Below the pieces are notes generated by a model that saw nothing but the letters and a program-made list of their open reading frames with translations, searched no databases and was not told where the DNA came from. Shown here piece by piece: positions 27,550 to 37,313 of a DNA stretch of 64,000 bases. The position numbers were made by a program, and so were the translations under genes. Origin of the DNA: Sphaerisporangium melleum (GTDB taxonomy: Bacteria; Actinomycetota; Actinomycetes; Streptosporangiales; Streptosporangiaceae); contig NZ_BMNT01000003.1 in the NCBI RefSeq assembly GCF_014646695.1, positions 173,755-237,754 of the forward strand, in the 5' to 3' direction. Position 1 is the first letter of the stretch. Every line of letters begins with the position of its first letter.

Positions 27550-29105
27550 TCAGCAGGTGCTCGTCCCGTTCGTCGGATGGACACCGAAGATCCAGCCGAA
27601 GTGGCCGGAGCCGAACAGGCATCCGGTGGGCTGGTAGAAGACGTAGCCGTAGTCGAGGGTCTTCCCGCCGTTGACCAGCGGATGCCCGGCCGGCTGCGGG
27701 TAGCCCGGGCAGGCCGCCTGAGCGGTCCAGCTGTAGCAGAGGGTGTTCCCGGGGAACTTGTAGTCCTCGGTGTAGAACGGGAAGTACAGCCGGTGCCGCT
27801 GGCTGTAGACGATGTCGGCGGGCTGGAAGACCACGCTGCCCTTGCCGCCCGACGGGAAGATGTCCTGCAGGCCCGGCGGTGTCGGGTGGATCGTTCCGTC
27901 GAAGCGGTGACAGGTGACCACAGGCGCGTCGGTGGTGGACTGCCCCGCCACGGTGCACACGCCGATGGCGTTGTCGGCGGCGTCCCGTTCCGTGAAGATC
28001 GCCAGAATGCGGGTGGCGTTGGGCCCGCCGTCCGCCTGCGGCGTCCAGCCCGCGCACGGCGCCTTGATGGCCGGGTCGAAGCAGGTGACGGTCGGCGGGT
28101 GCGGCATGGTGTCGTTCGTCGAACTGTTGTTCGATGAGATGTACACCTTGTCGTTCACGGCCGCGGTGACGCCCAGGAAGTCCTGCGGCCCCACTCCCGC
28201 CTTGTCGTTGTTCGGGATGATGCCCGAGTTGTTGAACGGCTGGCCGGCGCAGGGAATCAGCGTCAGCTGTTGTAGCAGAGCTCCAGGCCGCTGGTGGTCG
28301 CGCCGTAGAGCTCGTTGCCCACCTGCACGAACCCGGTCAGGCCGTTGGTGTTGCTCTGCCCGGCATTGTTGGTCAGCGGCGCCAGCGGGTGGTACCCGCA
28401 GTTGTACTGCGCCGCGAGCAGCAGGCAGCCGACGCCCACCGAACCGTCCGGGAACCCCGCGAACGGCGTCTTGGTCACCGCCGGATACAGGATGAGCGAG
28501 GTGTCCAGCGGGTTGATGACGTACTGCGGCACCTGGGTCGTCGAGATGTCGCCGGGGACGGTGGAGAGCGACCCCGGCTGGGTGCTCAGTGGTTTGGGCC
28601 AGGTGGTCGCGCCGCCCTCCGGGTTGGTGCAGTGAGTGCCGTCGGCGATGTTGATGCAGGTGACCTTGGGGGCCGACGGCACCGCGAAGGCGTGGTGAGC
28701 GATGGACCAGGCCTGCAGGCCCGGGTTCGGCCCGCTCTGCAGGAACAGCAGCGGCGCGAAGGAGTCGATCGCCGAGTGGATGCCCTCCGGTGGCATGCCC
28801 CGCCGCATCTTGCGTTTGAGGTCGAGCGACGTCGGCGGTTTCACGGGTTTGTGCCACGAGGGGATATGGATCCCCGGCGCGGGCTTCAGCTTCTCCTTCG
28901 CCGTGGGCTTGGGATCGCCCGTGCCCGGTTTCGGTGTCGCGGCCGCGACCGGCGCGGCGTCCGCCCGCGGGCCGGGCGGGGTGGAGGCCGCGTAGGCCGC
29001 GCCCACGGGCAGGGAAAGCAGCATCGCGACGGCAAGGGTCGTCACCGGCCTGATCCGCGGGAGAACATTCGTGGAAAGTCCGGATTGATGTGCGATTCGA
29101 CGCAC
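27550..29105 (-). pseudogene. Secreted protein gene interrupted by a frameshift near 28265
   Basis: The first frame starts at GTG 29105 (GAGGTGG upstream), has a signal peptide (residues about 20-41, ending AAYA) and a Lys/Pro linker. It stops at 28263 after SGLELCYNS. The downstream part lies in the -1 frame, from QLTLIPCAGQPFNNS to a terminal GTSTC at 27550. Joined, the two give about 518 residues, matching the intact paralog at 29519-31054 throughout; there the equivalent join reads SGLELCMNILTFVPCNG. A one-base deletion, or a sequencing error, at the TACAACAGCTGA site explains this. No standard slippery heptamer is present. Family function unknown; the protein is Cys-rich and extracellular. 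Confidence 0.8.
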
Positions 29106-29447
29106 AGAGCCACCTCATTTCGTGATGGGCGTCGCGGGGTTCGGCTTCTTTCTATTCGACGCGACGACGCACCACCGCCAGGCGCACTCGCCGCGCACGA
29201 GAGCTTTACGCGAACGACGCGACAGGCCACGATCGGCGATTATCCGCCCTGATCCCACCTCAGCGGTGTAAACGAACGACAGGAAAGCCGGGCCTTGGCC
29301 GCACGATGGGGAAATCACCTGCGCGCGGGGCCGGTCTTCACGCCCTGAATCACGACAAAGCTACAATGCCCGGAATGCCAGCGAGATTCACCTGTGCAGG
29401 CGATAGGGAGATCTGTTCTGGTCGGTGAACCCGGTCGGGGAACGCCG

Positions 29448-29480
29448 GAGGCGGCCGGCCGTTCGACGGCCGGCCGCCTC
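29448..29480 (-). terminator. Hairpin terminator after the intact secreted paralog
   Basis: Perfect 15-bp stem GAGGCGGCCGGCCGT / ACGGCCGGCCGCCTC with a 3-base loop, 39 bases past the stop at 29519. Confidence 0.8.
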
Positions 29481-29518
29481 GGCGACCAGGTGTCATCGTC
29501 CATCTGGACGGGTGTGCG

Positions 29519-31054
29519 TCAGCAGGTGGTGGCTCCGCTCTGCGGGTTCACCGCGAAGACGTAGCTCTTGTCACCGGCCCCGATCAGGCATCCGACGGAC
29601 GCGTTGTAGGCGTAGCCGTAGTCCGTGGTTCTGCCGTTGTTCACCGTGGGATGCGGGGAGGGGTTGGGGAAGCCGGCACAGGCCGAGGTGGTGGCCCAGT
29701 TGTAGCAGAGCGTGTCGCCCAGGTATGTCCTGTCCTCGGTGTAGAACGGGAAGTACAGGCGCCGCTGCCCGGCGACGACGGCGTTGGCCGGCGCGAAGAC
29801 CACGCTGCCGTACCCTCCCGAGGGGAAGATCCCCTGCAGTCCGGCCGGGGTCGCCACGACCGCGCCGGTGAAGTCGTGGCAGGTCACGACCGGCGACGCG
29901 TTGGACTTCAGCCCGGTCACGGTGCAGACCCCGACCTCGTTGTCGGCCTCGTCCCGCTGCGCGAAGATCGCCAGGATCCGGGAGGCGTTCGCCCCGCCGT
30001 CCGCCTGCGATGTCCATCCCTCGCACGGCGCGTTGACGACCGGGTCGAAGCAGTTCAGGACCGGTGGATGCTGGACGGTCGAGTTGGCGGACGGATTCGA
30101 CGAGACGTAGACCCGCCCGTTGATCGTCGTGGTCGCCCCGAGGTAGTCGGCGGGGCCGAGCCCCGCGACGTCGTTGTTGGGCTGGAAACCGGTGGTGTAC
30201 GGCTGGCCGTTGCACGGGACGAACGTGAGGATGTTCATGCACAGTTCGAGCCCGCTGGTGGTGGTGCCGTAGATGTTGTTGCCCACCAGCGCGAAACCGG
30301 TGAGGCCGTTGACGTTGCTCTCCCCGGCGTTGTTGGTGAGCGACGCGAGCGGCGTGTACCCACAGCCCTGCTGGACGCTCATGTCGAAGCAGTTGGCGCC
30401 GACCGACCCGTCGGGGAACACCCCGACCGCCGAGGTGGTGACCGCGGGATAGAAGACGTGACTCGTGTCCACGGGGTGCAACACGAACGCCGGAGCCTGG
30501 GTGGTGGCGAGGTTGCTGACGGCGGGCAGCACTCCGCCCGTGGTGTTCAGGCCCTTCGGCCAGGTGGTGGGCAGGCCTGCCGGGTCGCGGCAGAACGTGC
30601 CGTCGGCGACGTTGACGCAGGAGATCTTCGGCGCGGTCTGCGAGACATTGCCATGGTGGGCGATGACCCAGGCGTGCAGGCCGATGTTGGGTCCCACCGT
30701 CTGGTTGAACAGGATCGGCGTGAACACGTCGAGGCCGGTGCGCACTCCCGTCGGCGGAAGCGCGGTGTCGGCGGGAACCTTCTTCGCGCCGGCCTTGGTC
30801 TTGGACGGGCTCGCCGCACCCGGCTTCTTGGCCACGCCCGGTTTCTTGGTCGCGTCCGGTTTCGGGTCACCGGGCCGGTGCACCACCGCCGGACCCGGCT
30901 CGCCCGCTCCCGGGCCCGGCGTTCCGGTGACCGCTCCGGCCGGCCCGGTCCCGGACGCCGCGAGGGTCAGCGCCGTCGCGAGCACCACCCCGCCGCCGAA
31001 GCGCACGGCTCCACGGCTCCCGCGGCTGCCGATGACATTTCTCCCTTGGCGCAT
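29519..31054 (-). CDS. Secreted Cys-rich protein, intact paralog
   Basis: 511 residues from ATG 31054, with GGGAGG upstream; the longer reading from 31078 lacks support. The signal peptide ends near GPAGAV, followed by a Lys/Pro/Ala-rich linker (residues about 45-90). The mature domain has about a dozen Cys and repeated motifs such as CVNVADGTFC, FPDGSVGANCFD, PLASLTNNAGESNVNGLTGF and YFPFYTEDRTYLGDTLCYNW, and ends exactly in Cys (GATTC). The layout suggests a disulfide-rich, all-beta extracellular domain. I do not recognise the family. It is followed by a paralog that is frameshifted in this sequence. Confidence 0.82.
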   Translation of the reverse strand: MRQGRNVIGSRGSRGAVRFGGGVVLATALTLAASGTGPAGAVTGTPGPGAGEPGPAVVHRPGDPKPDATKKPGVAKKPGAASPSKTKAGAKKVPADTALPPTGVRTGLDVFTPILFNQTVGPNIGLHAWVIAHHGNVSQTAPKISCVNVADGTFCRDPAGLPTTWPKGLNTTGGVLPAVSNLATTQAPAFVLHPVDTSHVFYPAVTTSAVGVFPDGSVGANCFDMSVQQGCGYTPLASLTNNAGESNVNGLTGFALVGNNIYGTTTSGLELCMNILTFVPCNGQPYTTGFQPNNDVAGLGPADYLGATTTINGRVYVSSNPSANSTVQHPPVLNCFDPVVNAPCEGWTSQADGGANASRILAIFAQRDEADNEVGVCTVTGLKSNASPVVTCHDFTGAVVATPAGLQGIFPSGGYGSVVFAPANAVVAGQRRLYFPFYTEDRTYLGDTLCYNWATTSACAGFPNPSPHPTVNNGRTTDYGYAYNASVGCLIGAGDKSYVFAVNPQSGATTC

Positions 31055-31390
31055 CGCGCCACCTCCCGAATGAATCACGAAAAGACAACGGGCACCTTCC
31101 TATGCGACGCACCGGCGGCCTGGCCGATGACGCCACCGGTGGATGAGAGAGTTTTATCGAGGCGATCGATCTCGGCGCCGGTCGCGGAATCAGCCGCCCG
31201 GTAAACCGGCCGCCGGCGAAAGAACGGGTCAATGCCTCGGTGGATCTCCCCCGTGCCGGGAAATACGAAAAAACCGTATGGATAGTGATTCGTCATCCTG
31301 ATCGCGACACGCCCGATTTCCGGCCGAACACCGTGCCGGTGCGGCGGGCGTTTAAAGTCGGCCTTCGTGTGCGAATCCGGGAGGCGGAAC
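31055..31390. other. Divergent promoter region of the polysaccharide locus
   Basis: 336 bases between the secreted paralog (minus) and the dehydrogenase (plus). It must hold promoters for both. It is richer in A/T than its surroundings around 31210-31360 (for example aaatacgaaaaaaccgta). No clear operator is seen. Confidence 0.5.
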
Positions 31391-32650
31391 ATGGGTGACA
31401 AGGTCGTCGTCGTCGGACAGGGATACGTCGGCCTCCCGCTCGCGATGCGCGCGGTCGCCGCGGGATTCACCGTGGTCGGGATCGACGTCGACGAATGGCG
31501 GGTGAAGAGGCTCAACACCGGCGAGACCTACGTCCAGGACGTCGGGAGCGACGTTCTGGACGCCGCCCACCGCAGCGGCCGCTACCGCGCCGCCACCGAC
31601 TACGCCCAGGCCCAAGGTTTCGATGTGTGCGTCATCACGGTGCCCACTCCACTCAGAGACGGCGCCCCCGACCTGCGCCACGTGGCGGACGCCGGCCGCT
31701 CGATCGCCCCCTACCTCTCGCCCGGGGCCCTGGTGATCCTCGAATCGACCACCTATCCCGGCACCACGCAGGAGTACCTCCTCCCGCTGCTGGAGGAGGG
31801 GTCGGGCCTGCGCGCCCCGGAGGACTTCCTGCTCGGCTACAGCCCCGAGCGCATCGACCCGGGAAACGAGCGGTGGCGCCTGGACAACACCCCCAAGGTC
31901 GTCTCGGGGATCGACGAGACCTCGCTGGCCAGGGTGGACGCGTTCTACCGGCGGCTGGTCGACCACACCGTGCCCGTCTCGTCCCCGCAGGTGGCCGAGC
32001 TGTGCAAGCTGCTGGAGAACATGTTCCGCCACGTGAACGTGGCGCTGGTGAACGAGCTGTCCATCTTCGCCAGGCAGCTCGACATCGACGTGTGGGAGGC
32101 CATCGACGCGGCCTCCACCAAGCCGTTCGGCTACATGCGCTTCACCCCGGGCCCCGGCGTCGGCGGCCACTGCCTGCCCGTCGACCCGTCCTACCTGTCG
32201 TGGAAGGTCAAGAACACCCTCGGGCACAACTTCCGCTTCGTCGAGCTGGCCAACGACATCAACGACCACATGCCCGAGCACGTCGTGCACCGGCTCACCC
32301 TGGCCCTCAACCAGCGGTCCAAGCCGGTCAAGGGCAGCCGCCTGCTGCTGCTGGGCCTGGCGTACAAGAAGAACACCGGCGACGTGCGCGAGTCGCCGGC
32401 CGTCGAGGTCGCCAGGGCGCTGCGCAAGCTCGGCGCCACCGTGCTGGCCGCCGACCCGCACGTCGACCCGCACCTGCTGCCGATCGACATCGAGATGACC
32501 GAGCCGACGCCCGGCGAGATCACCCGAGCGGACGCGGTGGTCGTGCTCACCGACCACGACGCCTTCGACTTCGACCTGATCCAGCGGGCCGGCGCGTTCG
32601 TGTTCGACACCCGCGACCGGTGCCGCGGCGCCAACGTCGAACGGCTCTGA
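31391..32650 (+). CDS. UDP-sugar 6-dehydrogenase, WbpA/TviB type
   Basis: 419 residues from ATG 31391; GGAGG sits 7 bases upstream. VVGQGYVGLPLA is the NAD-binding motif. LESTTYPGTT, YSPERIDPGN, TKLL-like CKLLENMFRHVN and the catalytic Cys in GPGVGGHCLPVDP are diagnostic of nucleotide-sugar dehydrogenases. The SPERIDPGN and TKPFGYM segments look closer to the UDP-GlcNAc (WbpA) branch than to UDP-glucose enzymes, but substrate cannot be fixed by eye. It converts a UDP-hexose or UDP-HexNAc to the uronic acid for polysaccharide synthesis. First gene of the glycan locus. Confidence 0.88.
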   Translation: MGDKVVVVGQGYVGLPLAMRAVAAGFTVVGIDVDEWRVKRLNTGETYVQDVGSDVLDAAHRSGRYRAATDYAQAQGFDVCVITVPTPLRDGAPDLRHVADAGRSIAPYLSPGALVILESTTYPGTTQEYLLPLLEEGSGLRAPEDFLLGYSPERIDPGNERWRLDNTPKVVSGIDETSLARVDAFYRRLVDHTVPVSSPQVAELCKLLENMFRHVNVALVNELSIFARQLDIDVWEAIDAASTKPFGYMRFTPGPGVGGHCLPVDPSYLSWKVKNTLGHNFRFVELANDINDHMPEHVVHRLTLALNQRSKPVKGSRLLLLGLAYKKNTGDVRESPAVEVARALRKLGATVLAADPHVDPHLLPIDIEMTEPTPGEITRADAVVVLTDHDAFDFDLIQRAGAFVFDTRDRCRGANVERL

Positions 32651-32772
32651 CCACCGGCACGCGCCGACCGGGGCCGCGGTGACCCTAGCTGGAGGAAAAG
32701 CGTCGGCAAGGGCATGACGATCATCGCAGGTGGCGTCCCGGCCGGGTGAGTACCGGCCACGAGACTACGCAC

Positions 32773-35157
32773 ATGTCCGATTCTCCGCCGCTCGGCGGCT
32801 CCACGAAGAGCCCGCACCCGGGCACCCTGACGATCGCCCCCCATCCCCCCGCCGCCGTCCTTCCCCCAGTGCGCCGGGGGCGGCGTCTCGTCACGTCGGG
32901 GTGGGTGCCCGGCACCGCGGTGGCCGCGCTCGCGGTCACCGTCCTGCACCACTACGGGACGTCGCTGACCGACCTGGCGACCTTCTTCGGGTACCTCACC
33001 GTGTGCGTCCTGGTGCCCGGCACGCTGCTGGTGCGCGCGCTGACCTGCCGCGCGCTGACCGCGCGGACCCTCGTGGAGGACGCCGCGCTGGGGCTGACCT
33101 TCGGGTACGCGGTGGAGATCCTCACCTATATCGCGGCCCGCGCCGCGGGCGCCCCCCTGCTGGTGCTGGTGTGGCCGGCCGCCACGTACACGGCCTTCCT
33201 CGTGGTGCCGTCCCTGAGAAGGCACTGGAGGGGGGCCGGCCGGCGCGGGCAGGCTCCGGCCTGGTGGCCGTGGTTCCTGAGCCTGATGATGACCTACATG
33301 CTGGGGACCAGCGCGCTGATGTTCTTCAGGTCGGCCGCCGTCACCTGGCCGGCGGCCGGGACGGCGCACCTCGACAACGCCTACAACCTGTCCCTGCTCA
33401 CCGAGATCAAGCACCACTTCCCGCCGCATGTCCCGCAGGTGGCCGGTGAACCCCTCTACTACCACTGGTTCATGTACGCGCACTACGCGGCGTCGAGCTG
33501 GATCACCGGCATCGAGCCGCTGATCCTGCTGTTCCGCCTCGGCACGCTGCCGATGTACGCCGCCTTCCTCGTCCTGGTCGCGATGGTCGCGCGCCGGATC
33601 ATCGGCTCGTGGGCGGGGGCGGCGCTGTCGGTCGCGCTCATGGTGTTCGCCGCGATGCCGAGCCTCTACGTCAACGCCAACGGGCTGCTGATCTGGACGG
33701 GCATCCACGTCGTCCCGTGGAGCACTCCCACCACGACGTTCGGCGCCCTGCTGTTCGCCGCGCTGCTGCTGCCGCTCGCCCGGATCCTCGCCCGCCCGGG
33801 GGCGGGCGCCGGAGCCTGGACCATGCTGGTGGTCCTTCTGCTCGTGGTGATGGGCGGCAAGGCGATCTACATTCCGCTGCTGCTCGCCGGGCTCACGGTG
33901 TTCGTCGCCGTCGAGGTGGTCCGGCGGCGCAGACCGCCACGGCGGGCGCTGGCGGTCATGGCCGTCTGCCTGGTGTTCCTGGCGTTCGCGCAGATCGTGC
34001 TGTACGGCAGGGTGCGGCAGGGGGTCGCGCTGGATCCGATGTCCATCGCCCGCTCCTCCTGGGCGATGCTGACCGGAGGCGACGTGTCCCGGGCTCCGCT
34101 GCCCGCGATCGCCGGCATCACCGTGCTGTATCTGGTGGGCTGGGCGTTCATGTGGTGCGGCGTGGCCGGGCTGGTGGCCGACCGCCGGCTCGCGCTGCGC
34201 GTGCCCGCGGTGCTCGCTCTCGGCATGGCGGTGCCGGGCTTCGCCTTGAGCCTGCTGCTCGGCAGCCCGATCTCGTTCAACCAGGTGTACTTCCTGGTGG
34301 CGGTCATGCCCTACCTGGCGATGCTGTCGGTACTCGGATACCTGACCCTGGCCCGCCGGCAACGGGTGACACCGGCCTTCGCGATCGCCGCGGCGGGGGC
34401 GGGCGTGGCGGTGGCCTATCTGATCCGGTTCGTCTGCGGTGTTCGGGTGCCCCTGCGGCCCGGCGAGCCGGAGTACCTCCTCTACCTGCCGTATCTGGCC
34501 CTGGCCGCCATCGCCGCGGCGGCGGTGCCGGCGTTCGCGCTGATCCGGCGGCGGCCCCGGCCCTGGGCGCTGCTGATCGCGGCGGCGGTGGGGGTGGGAC
34601 CGATCGCGGCCTGGGCGACCCGCACCGAGCTGACCGTGTTCCACGGCCTGGACCGCGGCATGTACACCCATATCCGCACCGAGCCCGACGCCGTGCCGCG
34701 CGGCCTGCTCGCCGCCGCGCGATGGCTGCGCGACCATTCCCGGCCCGATGACCTGGTCGCCACCAACGACCAGTGCCGGTGGGGGCACGAGAACCCGTGC
34801 GACAGCCGGGAGTTCTGGACCGCGGCGCTGTCCGAACGGCGGATGCTGATCGCCGGGTGGGGGTACACCCCGACCGCCCTGGACCGCTCGAAGACCAACG
34901 CCGGGTTCGAAGGGGTCCCGTTCTGGGACCAGGAGCGGCTGCGGGCCAACAACGTGGTCTTCACCGCGCCTTCGGCGGACGCGGTGGCCGTGCTGCGGGA
35001 CCGCTACGGGGTGCGCTGGCTGCTCTCCGACGAGCGCCACGTCCCGCCGGGGGCGCGGATCGCCGACTTCGCGGCGCTGCGGTTCCGCTCGGGCGACTGC
35101 GCCGTCTACCAGGTGCCCGCGGCCGGCGGCCCCTCCCCCCGGCCTGCGACCGGCTAG
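32773..35157 (+). CDS. Large membrane protein, candidate GT-C-type glycosyltransferase (paralog 1)
   Basis: 794 residues from ATG 32773 (GTG 32746 is possible). There are about 12-14 hydrophobic segments and a long loop with EIKHHFPPHVP and PLYYHWFMYAHYAASSW, then a soluble C-terminal domain of about 150 residues (PDDLVATNDQC, ALSERRMLIAGW, RYGVRWLLSDE). The architecture fits GT-C polyprenol-phosphate-sugar transferases, with the acidic loop and the C-terminal domain outside the membrane. A paralog lies at 39527-41884 with the same motifs in the same order. The family is known to me only as an uncharacterised actinobacterial membrane protein. Role in transferring a sugar to the exported glycan is inference. 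Confidence 0.75.
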   Translation: MSDSPPLGGSTKSPHPGTLTIAPHPPAAVLPPVRRGRRLVTSGWVPGTAVAALAVTVLHHYGTSLTDLATFFGYLTVCVLVPGTLLVRALTCRALTARTLVEDAALGLTFGYAVEILTYIAARAAGAPLLVLVWPAATYTAFLVVPSLRRHWRGAGRRGQAPAWWPWFLSLMMTYMLGTSALMFFRSAAVTWPAAGTAHLDNAYNLSLLTEIKHHFPPHVPQVAGEPLYYHWFMYAHYAASSWITGIEPLILLFRLGTLPMYAAFLVLVAMVARRIIGSWAGAALSVALMVFAAMPSLYVNANGLLIWTGIHVVPWSTPTTTFGALLFAALLLPLARILARPGAGAGAWTMLVVLLLVVMGGKAIYIPLLLAGLTVFVAVEVVRRRRPPRRALAVMAVCLVFLAFAQIVLYGRVRQGVALDPMSIARSSWAMLTGGDVSRAPLPAIAGITVLYLVGWAFMWCGVAGLVADRRLALRVPAVLALGMAVPGFALSLLLGSPISFNQVYFLVAVMPYLAMLSVLGYLTLARRQRVTPAFAIAAAGAGVAVAYLIRFVCGVRVPLRPGEPEYLLYLPYLALAAIAAAAVPAFALIRRRPRPWALLIAAAVGVGPIAAWATRTELTVFHGLDRGMYTHIRTEPDAVPRGLLAAARWLRDHSRPDDLVATNDQCRWGHENPCDSREFWTAALSERRMLIAGWGYTPTALDRSKTNAGFEGVPFWDQERLRANNVVFTAPSADAVAVLRDRYGVRWLLSDERHVPPGARIADFAALRFRSGDCAVYQVPAAGGPSPRPATG

Positions 35158-35551
35158 GACATCACATTGAACCGTGCGGCATCGGCGGACCGTGACCGGG
35201 TTCCGCCGGGAACTCCGCTGGCCGGCCTGAGGGACGAACCGGCGGCGCGGTCGGTGCACGGCTCACCAGCGCGGCACAAAGACAGGGCACCCGATCGCCC
35301 GCCGGGGGCAATCGCGCGACCAAGATGACGTAGGACAGGAGCGCCGGGAAAACGTCGCCCGCCAGATATGTGATGGGGTGGCCACCGAACGCGGGACCCC
35401 GGGCCGGCCGAGCCGGACCAGGTCACCGCGTCGCGACCGGCCCGACCTTCGGTTCCGACCATGTGCGTTCCCCCCGAAGCGCGGCCGAATGTCATGTCGC
35501 GAACATCGCAATAACCGTCTCGCCGACGAACGCCGAGCAATGGGGGAACGA
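35158..35551. other. Gap before the GT2 gene
   Basis: About 390 bases. In-frame upstream readings into the GT2 gene are Arg/Pro-rich and unlike any family. The part from 35490 to 35551 includes an ATGTCGCGAACAT dyad (35491-35503) and is the most likely promoter area. Confidence 0.45.
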
Positions 35552-36481
35552 ATGTCAGTGTCGGTGGTCATCCCGTGCTACCGCTCCACGCGGACCCTGC
35601 CGGACCTGGTGAGCAGGGTCGTCGCCGTGATGGACGGCCGGTACGCCCCGTACGAGGTGGTCCTCGTCGTGGACGGCAGCCCGGACGACACCTGGGAGGT
35701 GGCCGCCGGGCTCGCCGCCAGGTTCCCCCACGTGCGCGCGTTGCGGCTCTCGCGCAACTACGGGCAGCACAACGCGCTGCTCGCCGGGCTGCGGGACGCG
35801 CGGTTCGAGGTCACGGTCACGATGGACGACGACCTGCAGCATCCGCCGGAGCAGATCCCGGCGCTGCTGGCCGGGCTGCGCGACGACCTCGACCTGGTCT
35901 ACGGCGTGCCGTACGCCGAGGAGCACGGCCCGCTGCGCAGCCTCGCCTCCCGGTCGGTGAAAGCGGCCATGTCCGGCGTGCTCGGCATCCGCACCGCCGG
36001 GATGATCAGCGCCTTCCGCGCCTTCCGCACCCATCTGCGCGACGGTTTCGACGGGTTCTCCGGCCCGCACGCCTCCATCGACGTCGCGCTGTCCTGGGCG
36101 ACCACGCGGGTGGGTCCGGTACGGGTGCGCATGGATCACCGCGACGGTCCGTCCAACTACAACCTGCGGATGCTGGTCCGGCACACGGCCAACATGCTGT
36201 TCGGCTTCAGCGCCCTGCCGCTGCGGGCGGCCAGCTATCTGGGCTTCGCCGTCGGGCTGATCGGAGTGGTCCTCGGCGCGCTGGTGCTGTGGAGCTTCGC
36301 GGCCGGCGACACCACGGTGGCGGGATTCACCAGCATCTGCCTGATGATCGCCATGTTCTCCTCGGCGCAGCTCATGGCCATCGGGCTGCTCGGCGAGTAC
36401 GTCGGCCGCCTGCACACCAACGGCATGGGACGGCCGACGTACGTGATCCGCGAGCGGACCGGAGCGTCGGTCAAGGTGTGA
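35552..36481 (+). CDS. GT2 family glycosyltransferase, polyprenyl-phosphate type
   Basis: 309 residues from ATG 35552 (MSVSVVIPCYRS). GT-A motifs: VVDGSPDDTW, LSRNYGQHNALLAGL and MDDDLQHPPEQIP (metal-binding DxD). Two C-terminal membrane segments (residues about 225-255 and 260-290) end with LGEYVGRLHTNGMGRPTYVI. This is the DPMS/ArnC/GtrB layout: the enzyme makes a polyprenyl-phosphate-linked sugar for use by GT-C enzymes outside the membrane. That fits the two candidate GT-C proteins nearby. Sugar unknown. Confidence 0.9.
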   Translation: MSVSVVIPCYRSTRTLPDLVSRVVAVMDGRYAPYEVVLVVDGSPDDTWEVAAGLAARFPHVRALRLSRNYGQHNALLAGLRDARFEVTVTMDDDLQHPPEQIPALLAGLRDDLDLVYGVPYAEEHGPLRSLASRSVKAAMSGVLGIRTAGMISAFRAFRTHLRDGFDGFSGPHASIDVALSWATTRVGPVRVRMDHRDGPSNYNLRMLVRHTANMLFGFSALPLRAASYLGFAVGLIGVVLGALVLWSFAAGDTTVAGFTSICLMIAMFSSAQLMAIGLLGEYVGRLHTNGMGRPTYVIRERTGASVKV

Positions 36482-36509
36482 GCCGCGGCGAGCGGCGCAC
36501 CCCGGCCGG

Positions 36510-37313
36510 TCAGGACGGGCAGAGCCCCGCGCGCAGCAGGTGCACGGTGAGCAGGGTGAGCACCGGCTCGAAGCCGTACCTCGCCCAGGCGCGTTGCACG
36601 CTGGTGTGATGGCCCTGCGTCGAGATGACGACCTGCGTGCCGCCACGCGCCAGCGTCCGCTCCTCCACGGCCCGCAGGATGTGCGCGTACCGCCCGCGGC
36701 CCTGCTCGCGCGGCATCACCCCGGCCAGCAGGATCTCCGTCGAGGGCCCGTCGTCGGCCACGGTGGCGAGCCCGGCCACCCGCGGCCCGCCCACTCCCGG
36801 CGCGGCACGCAGCAGGCCCAGGCAGTCTCCCGCGACCGCCGACCCGCGCGCCCACTCGGCGTACCCCGCGATGACGTCGGCGTCGCCGAACAGCGGGTTG
36901 GCCAGATAGTGCGACCGGTACCCGGCGAAGATCGAAAGGACCGCGGGCTCGACCGCCGCGGGGTCCCGCAACGGCTCGGTCCACAGCCCCGGCACCGGCG
37001 GGACCTGCCGGCCGCGCCCCGCCTCCAGCCGCCAGTACACCAGGGAGTCGGCCAGCAGTACGGTGCGGCCGAGGGCGAGCAGCCGGGCGAACCACTCCAT
37101 CCGCCGCGCCGGATAGCGCAGCACGATCACGTCCGCCGCCGACTCCCGGATCGCCGCCGCCACCGCGGCGAACGGCACCGCGCCGTCGCCGCCGTCGCCG
37201 TCGTCGCCGCCGCCCACGGTGAGGCGCTCGACCGAGCGCCCGAACCGCGCCGAGTCGAGTGGAGAGGGCTCCGTCCGGGCGGGAGTCGCCGAGGTCACCT
37301 GGCTCCAGGACAT
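36510..37313 (-). CDS. GNAT acetyltransferase, WecD/RffC-like
   Basis: 267 residues. The C-terminal half carries LLAGVMPREQGRGRYAHILR (acetyl-CoA-binding Q/RxxGxG/A) and STQGHHTSVQRAWARYGFEP, very like dTDP-fucosamine acetyltransferase WecD. The N-terminal half (ADVIVLRYPARRMEWFARLL) matches the WecD N-domain layout. The ATG overlaps the aminotransferase stop by one base (TGATG). Together they should make and N-acetylate a dTDP-4-amino-4,6-dideoxyhexose. Assignment is by motif and context; substrate stereochemistry (galacto or gluco) is not fixed. Confidence 0.8.
   Translation of the reverse strand: MSWSQVTSATPARTEPSPLDSARFGRSVERLTVGGGDDGDGGDGAVPFAAVAAAIRESAADVIVLRYPARRMEWFARLLALGRTVLLADSLVYWRLEAGRGRQVPPVPGLWTEPLRDPAAVEPAVLSIFAGYRSHYLANPLFGDADVIAGYAEWARGSAVAGDCLGLLRAAPGVGGPRVAGLATVADDGPSTEILLAGVMPREQGRGRYAHILRAVEERTLARGGTQVVISTQGHHTSVQRAWARYGFEPVLTLLTVHLLRAGLCPS

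Noticed and set aside
28260..28280. Programmed -1 frameshift in the secreted-protein gene
   Set aside because: No X-XXY-YYZ slippery heptamer or clear downstream pseudoknot; a plain one-base loss is simpler, and the intact paralog needs no shift.
32191..35259. Minus-strand open reading of 1022 codons
   Set aside because: Shadow of the membrane protein at 32773; hydrophilic, Gln/His/Arg-rich, no motifs.
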